This document shows positions 1-5,612 of a DNA stretch of 5,627 bases, in pieces. Under the pieces are notes generated by a model. The model searched no databases and had not been told where the DNA came from. It saw only the letters and a program-made list of their open reading frames with translations. A program made the translations under genes and the position numbers. Positions within the stretch are counted from its first letter, which is position 1. Each line of letters starts with the position of its first letter. The stretch covers positions 1 through 5,627 of the forward strand of contig CAJXXJ010000286.1 in assembly GCA_913062745.1 (NCBI GenBank), written 5' to 3'. This stretch comes from an uncultured Phaeodactylibacter sp. (lineage in GTDB: Bacteria > Bacteroidota > Bacteroidia > Chitinophagales > Saprospiraceae).

Positions 1-576
1 GTTGAAAGTGATATGGTTGCCAAAGTTAGTGAAATTGCCCTCGTAGCGCACATCGAGCATCAGGTTCCAGATATCAAGGCCGCCGCCCAGCTGGTAGCCG
101 AAGGTAAAATCGTCAAAGCGCTGCTCGTAATTCTCAAAGTCAGTAAGCTCCGAGCTGCTGTCGATGTACACATGCCCGACCGGGCCGGCAGAGGCGCGCA
201 GTGGGCCAAGGCGGTAGTGCAGCAGCAGCGGGATGTCGAGGTACTGGTATTTTTCTGATTTGATCACTTCCACAGCGCTGCCGCCGCGAAAGTCTTCCAC
301 TTCAAAGTCTACGCGGTTGGAGTTGAACAGCACCTCGGGCTGTATGATCCACTTGCGCCCCACCGGAATCTGCAGCAGCAGCCCGCCCTGTATGCCGAAG
401 CGGGCTTCTTCCACATCCAGGTTGAGCAACGGGTTGCCGCTGCCATCCGGCACGGAGAGGGCTGCAACCTGAAGGTCAGTTGTGGTGAGGCCGCCCTTTA
501 CGCCCAGGCGGATCTGCCCGGAGAGGGTAGCGGACCACAGGCCACAGAGCAGGAGTATATAAAGGTACTTTTTCAT
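1..576 (-). CDS. Outer-membrane beta-barrel protein (PorT/OMP_b-brl_2 type), partial at left edge
   Basis: Reading the minus strand from the ATG at 576 gives 192 codons without a stop before the window ends, so the C-terminal part is missing. The protein opens with a signal peptide (MKKYLYILLLCGLWSATLSG, residues 1-20); the cysteine at residue 11 is not in a lipobox, so this is not a lipoprotein. The mature part starts QIRLGVKGGLTTTDL, the typical first strand of the porin-like beta-barrel proteins of Bacteroidota. Alternating hydrophobic/polar strands rich in Gly, Tyr and Phe follow, for example WIIQPEVLFN, YQYLDIPLLLHYRLG and FTFGYQLGGGLDI. It is expected to sit in the outer membrane as a small barrel; its cargo or role cannot be told. 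It is divergent from the ysxC cluster. The strand pattern and signal make the family call good, but the specific function is unknown. Confidence 0.85.
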   Translation of the reverse strand, partial: MKKYLYILLLCGLWSATLSGQIRLGVKGGLTTTDLQVAALSVPDGSGNPLLNLDVEEARFGIQGGLLLQIPVGRKWIIQPEVLFNSNRVDFEVEDFRGGSAVEVIKSEKYQYLDIPLLLHYRLGPLRASAGPVGHVYIDSSSELTDFENYEQRFDDFTFGYQLGGGLDIWNLMLDVRYEGNFTNFGNHITFN

Positions 577-724
577 CTGTATTTTGGTTTTCTTTCGTAA
601 CAGCATAAACGGGCAGAAATTTCATACGGTGTGCAAAAATGGCCGCCTTTCCAAAAAATTACGCACAAGTAGCGGCCTTATCCGCTTTTTAAGGTATAAT
701 TGCTTCTTTTACCAACTTTTTTCT
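577..724. promoter_or_regulatory. Divergent intergenic region between the beta-barrel gene and ysxC
   Basis: These 148 bases separate two divergent start codons and so should hold promoters for both directions. On the plus strand, TATAATTG at 695-702 is one base off the Bacteroidota -7 element TAnnTTTG and lies 22 bases before the ysxC start, but I see no matching TTTG at the -33 distance. On the minus strand, CATTTTTG (read leftwards from about 641) is also one mismatch from that element. A short GGCCGC/GCGGCC inverted repeat (641-646 and 672-677) sits between them. None of these sites is strong. Neither gene has a clear Shine-Dalgarno sequence, as is usual in Bacteroidota. Confidence 0.35.
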
Positions 725-1342
725 ATGCAAATCAACCAAGCCGCTTACGCAGGAAGCTTCCCGCAGGAGTCCAAATGCCCTGCCGATGGCAAGCCGGAGT
801 ACGCCTTCATCGGCCGCTCGAATGTAGGCAAGTCTTCGCTAATCAACATGCTGTGCGGCCGGAAAAATATTGCGCACACGTCCGGCAAACCAGGAAAAAC
901 GCAGATGCTGAACTTTTACCTGATCGAAGACCGCTGGTATCTGGTGGACCTGCCGGGCTACGGCTACGCGCGCATTTCCAAGCAGAAGCGCAAGGAGTGG
1001 CAGCGCATGATCCGCGACTACCTGGTACGGCGCCGTACGCTGCAGTCTGCCTTTGTACTCATCGACGCCAATATACCGCCACAGCAGATTGATATTGACT
1101 TTATGAATCAGTTGGGGGAGGAGCGGGTCCCCTTTGCAATTGCGTACACGAAAGCCGATAAGCCCAAACCGGCGGAGCTGGAGCAGAACATCGCCCAGAT
1201 CGAAACCGAAATTCTAAAACACTGGGCAGAGCTGCCCCCGCGCTTCATCACTTCGGCCAACGACAGCCGCGGCCGGGAAGAGCTGCTGGCGTACATCGCA
1301 CAGATCAATGAACAGTTCTTTAACTTTCAGCAATCGCTATGA
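725..1342 (+). CDS. ysxC: Ribosome biogenesis GTP-binding protein YsxC/EngB
   Basis: A TRAFAC-class GTPase of 205 residues, normal for the YsxC/YihA/EngB family, which helps assemble the large (50S) ribosomal subunit in the cytoplasm and is usually essential. All GTP-binding motifs are visible: G1 GRSNVGKS at residues 30-37, the G2 threonine in PGKTQ (T59), G3 DLPGYGYA starting at D75, G4 TKAD at 142-145, and a G5-like TSAND segment near the C-terminus. The frame stays open upstream to an ATG at 584, but the start at 725 is chosen because MQINQAAYAGSFPQ matches the usual N-terminus and gives the family length; the upstream 47 residues look like translated intergenic DNA. It is the first gene of a plus-strand cluster, and its TGA overlaps the next start as ATGA, suggesting translational coupling. 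Confidence 0.95.
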   Translation: MQINQAAYAGSFPQESKCPADGKPEYAFIGRSNVGKSSLINMLCGRKNIAHTSGKPGKTQMLNFYLIEDRWYLVDLPGYGYARISKQKRKEWQRMIRDYLVRRRTLQSAFVLIDANIPPQQIDIDFMNQLGEERVPFAIAYTKADKPKPAELEQNIAQIETEILKHWAELPPRFITSANDSRGREELLAYIAQINEQFFNFQQSL

Positions 1343-3045
1343 GCAAAAAGCGCCCGAATAACGGATACGAGCACGTCATTCCAAATATTGAGGACTGGCC
1401 CATCTACCAACTGAGTGAGGACCGGCGTAATTTTATTAAAGAAATTGACGACTTTACCCTGAGCCGCTTCAGTAAGCGCTCTACGGCGAATATTACGGAT
1501 ACCTTGTCCAAAACCATCTTTAAGGAGCGTATCCGCATGAAGGAGGAGCCCTGGAAGGTAGACCCGCCGAACGAGCGGCAGTTTTGGAAAAAGATACAGC
1601 GTGAGTTGGTCGACCACTCCCTTGACCGCAGCGAGGAGGAAGCCCGCCGTACAAATGAAGAGCTGATGCGCCGGATTATCCACCGTTACTCGGAGGAGAT
1701 AGTGGGGACCTTTCAGATTAAGACCTTCCTGTTTGCACGCCGCTTTCTGACTTTGTTTTTTACCCGCCTGCTCAACACGGCTGCCGGCCGTAATTTCCGC
1801 CGCTTCTGGGGCAGCAAGTACCGGCTGCAGGACCGGCTGCTGGTGCGCGGGCATGTGGAGACAGTGCGGCAGTTGATGACTAAGGGGACGGTAATTATTG
1901 TGCCAACCCATTTCAGCAACCTGGATTCTATACTCATCGGCTATGCGCTGGATTCCTTTGTAGGGCTGCCTTCCTTTTCCTACGGTGCCGGGCTTAATCT
2001 TTATAATACCGGCTACACCGCTTACTTTATGAACCGCCTCGGCGCTTACCGGGTGGACCGCCGGAAAAAGAACGAGGTCTATCTGGAAACGCTCAAAGCG
2101 ATGTCCAACTTGTCCATACAGCGGGGCGTAAACAGCCTGTTTTTCCCGGGCGGCACGCGCTCGCGCTCCGGTGCGCTGGAGAAGACGCTGAAGCTGGGGC
2201 TGATGAGCACAGCGGTGGAGGCGCAGCGGGCCAACTACCAAAAAGGGAAGGATACCAAAGTCTTCATCGTGCCGCTTATCCTCAGCTACCACTTTGTGCT
2301 GGAGGCGCAGTTCCTCATTGATCAGCACCTGCGGCGCATGGGCAAGGAGCGCTACATCCGCTCCAAGGATGATTTTCACAGCTTCCGCTCTATCCTGAAG
2401 TTTGCCTGGCGCTTCTTCTCGGAAGAGAATGACATCACCCTGTCCTTCGGGCAGCCCATGGATGTGGTGGGCAATTACGTCGATGCCGATGGCCGCAGCT
2501 TTGATAAGTATGGGAACGAAATCCACCTTAGGGATTACTTCATCTCGAACGGAACAGTCTCTACCGACCTGCAGCGCGAATCTGAGTACACCAAGCAGCT
2601 GGGGGAGCGGATTGTGGAGCGCTACTTTAAGGATAACATCGTGCTGACGAGCCATCTCGTGGCCTTTGCTGCCTTCGAGGTACTGAAAAATAAGAACAGC
2701 CGCCTCGACCTCTACGGGATACTGCGGTTGCCGGCGGATGATTATGTATTTCCCCGCCCCACAATTCGTGCCGTAGTGACGCAGCTGCGCGACCGCCTGG
2801 TCAGGATGGCGGATGCCGGCGATGTGAAGCTTTCCGAACAGCTCATGTGGGATGTGGACCGCCTGATAGAGGATGGCGTGCACCGGCTTGGCACCTATCA
2901 CCTGGCCAAACCGCTGCGTTTTACAAAACAGGGGCAAATAGTCAGCGAAAGCTTTAAAGTGTTGTACTTTTATCACAACCGCCTGGAGGGCTACGGCCTG
3001 GCGGAGAACATTCAGTGGAAGGAGTACGCCCTGGAGATGGTTTAG
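1339..3045 (+). CDS. PlsB/PlsC-type glycerolipid acyltransferase
   Basis: A 568-residue member of the glycerol-3-phosphate/lysophosphatidate acyltransferase superfamily, which moves a fatty acyl chain onto glycerol-3-phosphate or its monoacyl form at the inner face of the cytoplasmic membrane in phospholipid synthesis. The four conserved blocks are present in order: block I HFSNLD with catalytic H191 and D196, block II GAYRVDR at 235-241, block III FFPGGTRSRSG at 268-278, and block IV VPLILSY at 311-317. About 150 residues precede the catalytic domain and a long C-terminal region follows, so it is far longer than PlsC (about 240 residues) but shorter than E. coli PlsB (about 800). The GG and RSRSG of block III recall PlsB, whereas FPxGTRS recalls PlsC, so substrate choice is uncertain. 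Block III has Gly271 where PlsC enzymes carry Glu. It overlaps ysxC by four bases. Confidence 0.85.
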   Translation: MSKKRPNNGYEHVIPNIEDWPIYQLSEDRRNFIKEIDDFTLSRFSKRSTANITDTLSKTIFKERIRMKEEPWKVDPPNERQFWKKIQRELVDHSLDRSEEEARRTNEELMRRIIHRYSEEIVGTFQIKTFLFARRFLTLFFTRLLNTAAGRNFRRFWGSKYRLQDRLLVRGHVETVRQLMTKGTVIIVPTHFSNLDSILIGYALDSFVGLPSFSYGAGLNLYNTGYTAYFMNRLGAYRVDRRKKNEVYLETLKAMSNLSIQRGVNSLFFPGGTRSRSGALEKTLKLGLMSTAVEAQRANYQKGKDTKVFIVPLILSYHFVLEAQFLIDQHLRRMGKERYIRSKDDFHSFRSILKFAWRFFSEENDITLSFGQPMDVVGNYVDADGRSFDKYGNEIHLRDYFISNGTVSTDLQRESEYTKQLGERIVERYFKDNIVLTSHLVAFAAFEVLKNKNSRLDLYGILRLPADDYVFPRPTIRAVVTQLRDRLVRMADAGDVKLSEQLMWDVDRLIEDGVHRLGTYHLAKPLRFTKQGQIVSESFKVLYFYHNRLEGYGLAENIQWKEYALEMV

Positions 3046-3071
3046 CGTACCGAAAACTAACACCGGCAGCG

Positions 3072-3878
3072 ATGATCAAGCGGTTCTTTATGTCGGAGCG
3101 CAATATGATGGCAGCGATTCTGGTCAATGCTGCCATCATATTCACCCTGTACTTTCCGGCTTACCGGCACAACGAATGGTTGGAGTTTATCGACCATCTG
3201 TTTATTCTTTTCTTTGTGCTGGAAGCCCTGGTAAAGCTGTACACGCTTAAGCCCAAAGCTTATTTCGACAATGCCTGGAACCGCTTTGATTTCATTATTG
3301 TCGTCGGCAGCCTGCCTTCCCTGCTGGTGCAGTTCGTGCCGATACCGGACACTTCGCTGCTGGTCATCCTGCGTCTGTTCCGCCTCGTTCGCCTGGTGCG
3401 TTTCATTCGTTTTGTGCCGCACCTGAGCAGCGTGATCAGTGGCCTGGGCAGGGCATTGCAGGCTTCGGTCTTTGTGCTGATGTCACTGCTGTTCCTGAAT
3501 GTGCTGATCGCCATTTTCACCTGTCACTTTTTCTCGGGCATAGCTCCGGAGTACTTTGGGGACCCCCTGATTTCGTCCTATTCCATCTTTCAGATGTTCA
3601 CCGTGGAGGGTTGGAATGAAATCCCTGCTACGATTGCGCAGCGGCTGCAGCAGTCCGGGGAGCCGCGGGGCATTTTTGGCGTAAGCTTCCTCATTGGCAT
3701 CACCCGTTTGTACTTCGTCCTGGTGGTACTGCTGGGCGGCGTATTTGGAATGTCGCTCGCGAATGCCGTCTTTGTGGATGAGATGACGATGGACAACAAC
3801 GCGCTTCTGGAAGATAAAATTGACGATTTGCAGCGCGAGATACAGGAACTTAAGGAGCTGCTGCAGCGTAAAAACTAA
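3072..3878 (+). CDS. Voltage-gated cation channel, single-domain six-segment type (BacNav/CavMr-like)
   Basis: A 268-residue ion transport protein with one six-helix repeat, which should assemble as a tetramer in the cytoplasmic membrane. Approximate segments: S1 13-30, S2 38-58 (acidic E51), S3 70-88 (D73), S4 98-116, S5 130-152, pore helix 168-178, S6 204-236. S4 reads RLFRLVRLVRFIRFVP with five arginines at every third position (101, 104, 107, 110, 113), the hallmark of a voltage sensor. The selectivity filter is TVEGWNE at 177-183, with E179 as the expected ring glutamate. Residues 242-267 form a coiled coil with perfect a/d spacing (L246, I250, L253, I257, L260, L264), like the C-terminal bundle of bacterial sodium channels. 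The start at 3072 lies 26 bases after the acyltransferase stop; M7 at 3090 is an alternative. An upstream ATG at 3015 would overlap the acyltransferase gene and adds no family sequence. Ion selectivity is inferred only. Confidence 0.92.
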   Translation: MIKRFFMSERNMMAAILVNAAIIFTLYFPAYRHNEWLEFIDHLFILFFVLEALVKLYTLKPKAYFDNAWNRFDFIIVVGSLPSLLVQFVPIPDTSLLVILRLFRLVRLVRFIRFVPHLSSVISGLGRALQASVFVLMSLLFLNVLIAIFTCHFFSGIAPEYFGDPLISSYSIFQMFTVEGWNEIPATIAQRLQQSGEPRGIFGVSFLIGITRLYFVLVVLLGGVFGMSLANAVFVDEMTMDNNALLEDKIDDLQREIQELKELLQRKN

Positions 3879-3887
3879 AAAGCCACC

Positions 3888-4430
3888 ATGAACTTTATCG
3901 TATTCGACCTGGAGGCCACTTGCTGGGAAGGCCGACCGCCCAACAAAGTACAGGAAATCATCGAGATCGGTGCGGTGGCGCTCAACCGCTACGGTGAGGT
4001 AACGGGCACTTTCAATAAATTTATCCGCCCGGTGGTCAATCCTAACCTCTCGCTTTTCTGCCGGGAGCTGACTTCGATTGAGCAGGAAATGGTGGACCGC
4101 TCTAATGAATTCCCTGAGGTGATCGAGCACTTTCAGGACTGGGCGGAGATTTTCGAAGAGGACTACCTGCTGGCTTCCTGGGGCAAGTTTGACAAACGGA
4201 TGCTCATTCAGGACTGCGAGCTGCACGGCCTGGAGTGGGACTGGACGGAGCCGCACTTCAATGTAAAGCAGGAGTACAAGCGCCTGAAGGGGCTGCACCG
4301 GCCCCGTGGCTTGCGCCGCTCGGTAGAGAAGGAGGGGTTTGAATTTACCGGAATCCACCACCGCGCGATTTCGGATGCAGAAAATTTGGCGAAGCTGTTT
4401 GCGAAGTATCTGGATGAGTGGCAGTACTGA
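3888..4430 (+). CDS. DEDDh-family 3'-5' exonuclease (ERI-1/KapD-like)
   Basis: A 180-residue single-domain exonuclease of the RNase T/DNA Q fold, which removes nucleotides from 3' ends of RNA or DNA using two metal ions. The catalytic set is complete: Exo I FDLEAT with D7 and E9, Exo II with D102 in WGKFDKRML, and Exo III HRAISD with H158 and D163, the H-x4-D spacing of the DEDDh subgroup. Length and the opening MNFIVFDLEATCWEG fit the ERI-1/KapD-like group, as does the Exo II context SWGKFD. Known eukaryotic ERI-1 relatives trim histone mRNA, small RNA and rRNA ends; the substrate of bacterial members is not well defined, so none is assigned here. It has no signal peptide and should be cytoplasmic. 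It starts nine bases after the channel gene, so it is probably the last gene of the same transcript. Confidence 0.9.
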   Translation: MNFIVFDLEATCWEGRPPNKVQEIIEIGAVALNRYGEVTGTFNKFIRPVVNPNLSLFCRELTSIEQEMVDRSNEFPEVIEHFQDWAEIFEEDYLLASWGKFDKRMLIQDCELHGLEWDWTEPHFNVKQEYKRLKGLHRPRGLRRSVEKEGFEFTGIHHRAISDAENLAKLFAKYLDEWQY

Positions 4431-4629
4431 AAGGGAAAAATGAAATAGTGGCCTACACAGCATGCCGGTAGCAGGCTCACATTGCAGCTTCGTGCTGTGC
4501 TGCGGGTCGGCATCTTCCTGCATTGCCGCCTTACAAAATCTTTAACAAAACGCAAACCAGAATTGCGGGCCATTGTTGATTACACGACAGGCAGTTACTG
4601 CCATATAAGCAGACTAAAACCTAATAACT
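4431..4629. other. Intergenic region with inverted repeats between exonuclease and carbonic anhydrase genes
   Basis: I see no gene in these 199 bases. Near the exonuclease stop, CACAGCA (4456-4462) can pair with TGCTGTG (4493-4499), ATGCCG (4462-4467) can pair with CGGCAT (4508-4513), and a small CAGC/GCTG hairpin sits at 4485-4497. The stems are not followed by a T-run, so a standard intrinsic terminator is not supported, although the folded RNA could still mark the end of the operon transcript. The part from about 4520 is more A/T-rich and should carry the promoter of the carbonic anhydrase gene; I could not identify a convincing -33/-7 pair. The last bases before the ATG (ctaaaacctaataact) are A-rich without Shine-Dalgarno, as usual in Bacteroidota. 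Confidence 0.5.
4590..4602. promoter_or_regulatory. Short palindrome GGCAGTTACTGCC upstream of the carbonic anhydrase gene
   Basis: Two perfect 5-base arms (GGCAG and CTGCC) surround a TTA centre, ending 27 bases before the carbonic anhydrase start codon. It could be an operator for a dimeric regulator or a small hairpin in the 5' leader of the mRNA. Only its symmetry and position support a role; a chance palindrome of this size is possible. Confidence 0.25.
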
Positions 4630-5379
4630 ATGAACCTGGTACGCTCATCCCTTCCCCTTCTCATTCTTTCTTTTCTCGTCTCCTGCGAACAGCCTGCAGA
4701 TACAGAAACAACTTCTTCTGAGCCCGAGGAAGAAAACCCCGTTGGCTTGGTAGAAGATGTGCTGACTGCGGAAGAACAGGCCGCCCTTACCCCTGATATG
4801 GTCATCCAATCCTTTAAGGAAGGCAATGACCGCTTTATGCGCAATGACCTGACGACCCGCAACCACTCCGAGCAGGTACGGCAAAGCACCAACGCGCAAT
4901 TCCCCAAGGCTATCGTCCTTTCCTGCGTAGACAGCCGGGTGCCGGTGGAAGATGTGTTTGACCGTGGCATTGGCGATGTGTTTGTTGCCCGGGTGGCAGG
5001 CAATTTTGTCAATGAAGATATTCTGGGCAGCATGGAGTTTGCCTGCAAGGTGTCGGGCTCCAAACTCATTCTTGTTATGGGGCACGAGCACTGCGGTGCT
5101 GTAAAAGCTGCAGTAGACGGCGTGGAGCTGGGCAATATCACTTCCATGCTGGCGAACATCCGCCCGGTGGTGGAGGCTACAGAATTCGAGGGCGACCGCA
5201 GCTCCAAAAATGAGGAATTCGTACACGAGGTCTGTGTGAACAATGTGCAGCATGCCATGCAGCAAATCCGGGAGCGCAGCCCTATACTCAAAGAGATGGA
5301 GGAGAATGGCGAGATCAAAATCGTCGGTGCGGTTTACGATATGGACAACGGGGAGGTGGCGTTCCTGGATAGAGGCTAA
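4630..5379 (+). CDS. Beta-class carbonic anhydrase, predicted lipoprotein
   Basis: A 249-residue zinc enzyme that interconverts CO2 and bicarbonate. The N-terminus is a lipoprotein signal: MNLVRSS, a hydrophobic run, then the lipobox LVSC with C19 as the lipid-bearing cysteine. An acidic, Ser/Thr/Pro-rich linker follows (about 20-40) before the catalytic domain (about 55-249). Zinc ligands are C99, H152 and C155, in CVDSR and GHEHCG, and the D101/R103 dyad of active beta enzymes is intact, so activity is expected. The signal places it outside the cytoplasm, anchored to a membrane lipid; E20 after the cysteine and the acidic linker could favour the outer membrane or cell surface in Bacteroidota, but this is inference. 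A periplasmic or surface enzyme would help capture or release CO2/bicarbonate or buffer pH. The 199-base gap upstream suggests separate transcription from the preceding cluster. Confidence 0.93.
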   Translation: MNLVRSSLPLLILSFLVSCEQPADTETTSSEPEEENPVGLVEDVLTAEEQAALTPDMVIQSFKEGNDRFMRNDLTTRNHSEQVRQSTNAQFPKAIVLSCVDSRVPVEDVFDRGIGDVFVARVAGNFVNEDILGSMEFACKVSGSKLILVMGHEHCGAVKAAVDGVELGNITSMLANIRPVVEATEFEGDRSSKNEEFVHEVCVNNVQHAMQQIRERSPILKEMEENGEIKIVGAVYDMDNGEVAFLDRG

Positions 5380-5423
5380 GCGGCCGGGTATTGAGTGGCT
5401 TTGACTGTTAAGTCTCCATGTTC

Positions 5424-5494
5424 CAAGAGTCCAAGCTGCCGGGCGGCAGCCAGTCCTGACTGGACAGCTTTCCCCGGCAGTCCCCTAGCTCTTG
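5424..5494. other. Nested stem-loop fold, possible structured RNA or cruciform
   Basis: Three stems nest in order. The outer one pairs CAAGAG (5424-5429) with CTCTTG (5489-5494), the middle one pairs CTGCCGGG (5436-5443) with CCCGGCAG (5473-5480) over eight bases, and the inner one is CCAGTC (5450-5455) with GACTGG (5458-5463) around a two-base centre. A further pair TTGAC (5401-5405) with GTCAA (5494-5498) can close the whole, sharing one base with the outer stem. An alternative local hairpin GCTGCC/GGCAGC (5435-5440 and 5445-5450) competes with the middle stem. The two-base inner loop is too tight for RNA unless the last pair opens. The strand of any RNA is unknown. Confidence 0.4.
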
Positions 5495-5553
5495 TCAAGT
5501 CTATTTATGCAATATAGTCCGGGGGATGGAATACGGATCGTTTTAGTTTAGGC

Positions 5554-5583
5554 CCAAGGGTGCAGTCCCCACTGCGCCCTTGG
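5554..5583. repeat. 13-bp stem-loop with CCCC loop
   Basis: CCAAGGGTGCAGT (5554-5566) pairs with ACTGCGCCCTTGG (5571-5583) across a four-base CCCC loop; twelve pairs are Watson-Crick and one is a T-G wobble in plus-strand RNA. The next bases are ttccttcggg, not a T-run, so it is not a typical intrinsic terminator in the plus direction. On the minus strand it would be followed by the rather A-rich cctaaactaaaacg, again without a clean U-tract. It may be part of a structured RNA or a palindromic unit of a repeat or insertion element. Confidence 0.6.
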
Positions 5584-5594
5584 TTCCTTCGGGA

Positions 5595-5612
5595 CGATCG
5601 GGGCCCCGATCG
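5595..5612. repeat. Perfect 18-base palindrome
   Basis: CGATCGGGGCCCCGATCG reads identically on both strands, with no spacer. As DNA it could be a dimer-binding site or extrude as a cruciform; as RNA it could form a hairpin of about seven pairs after opening the centre. It lies 11 bases after the 13-bp stem-loop, and the two may belong to one element that continues past the window edge. Confidence 0.5.

Noticed and set aside
584..724. N-terminal extension of ysxC from an ATG at 584
   Set aside because: It would add 47 residues with no family similarity and cover the intergenic promoter region; the start at 725 gives the normal length and N-terminus.
1327..3063. Long open frame of 578 codons on the minus strand opposite the acyltransferase gene
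   Set aside because: It lies fully antisense to a gene with all catalytic blocks intact, and its translation shows no recognisable domain. Long antisense frames are common opposite GC-rich genes.
3483..4523. Open frame of 346 codons on the minus strand across the channel and exonuclease genes
   Set aside because: It is opposite two well-supported genes, has no recognisable family features and crosses their junction; best read as an antisense shadow.
4482..4721. 79-codon plus-strand frame between the exonuclease and carbonic anhydrase genes
   Set aside because: It overlaps the start of the carbonic anhydrase gene out of frame and has no recognisable features.
5509..5520. ATATAGTCC resembling the conserved 3' core element of group I introns
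   Set aside because: No upstream GAGACTA-type partner element is found on the same strand, and the region interrupts no gene.
5554..5583. Reading the 13-bp hairpin as an intrinsic terminator of the carbonic anhydrase gene
   Set aside because: It is about 175 bases after the stop codon and lacks a T-run on the plus-strand side, so the standard model is not supported.
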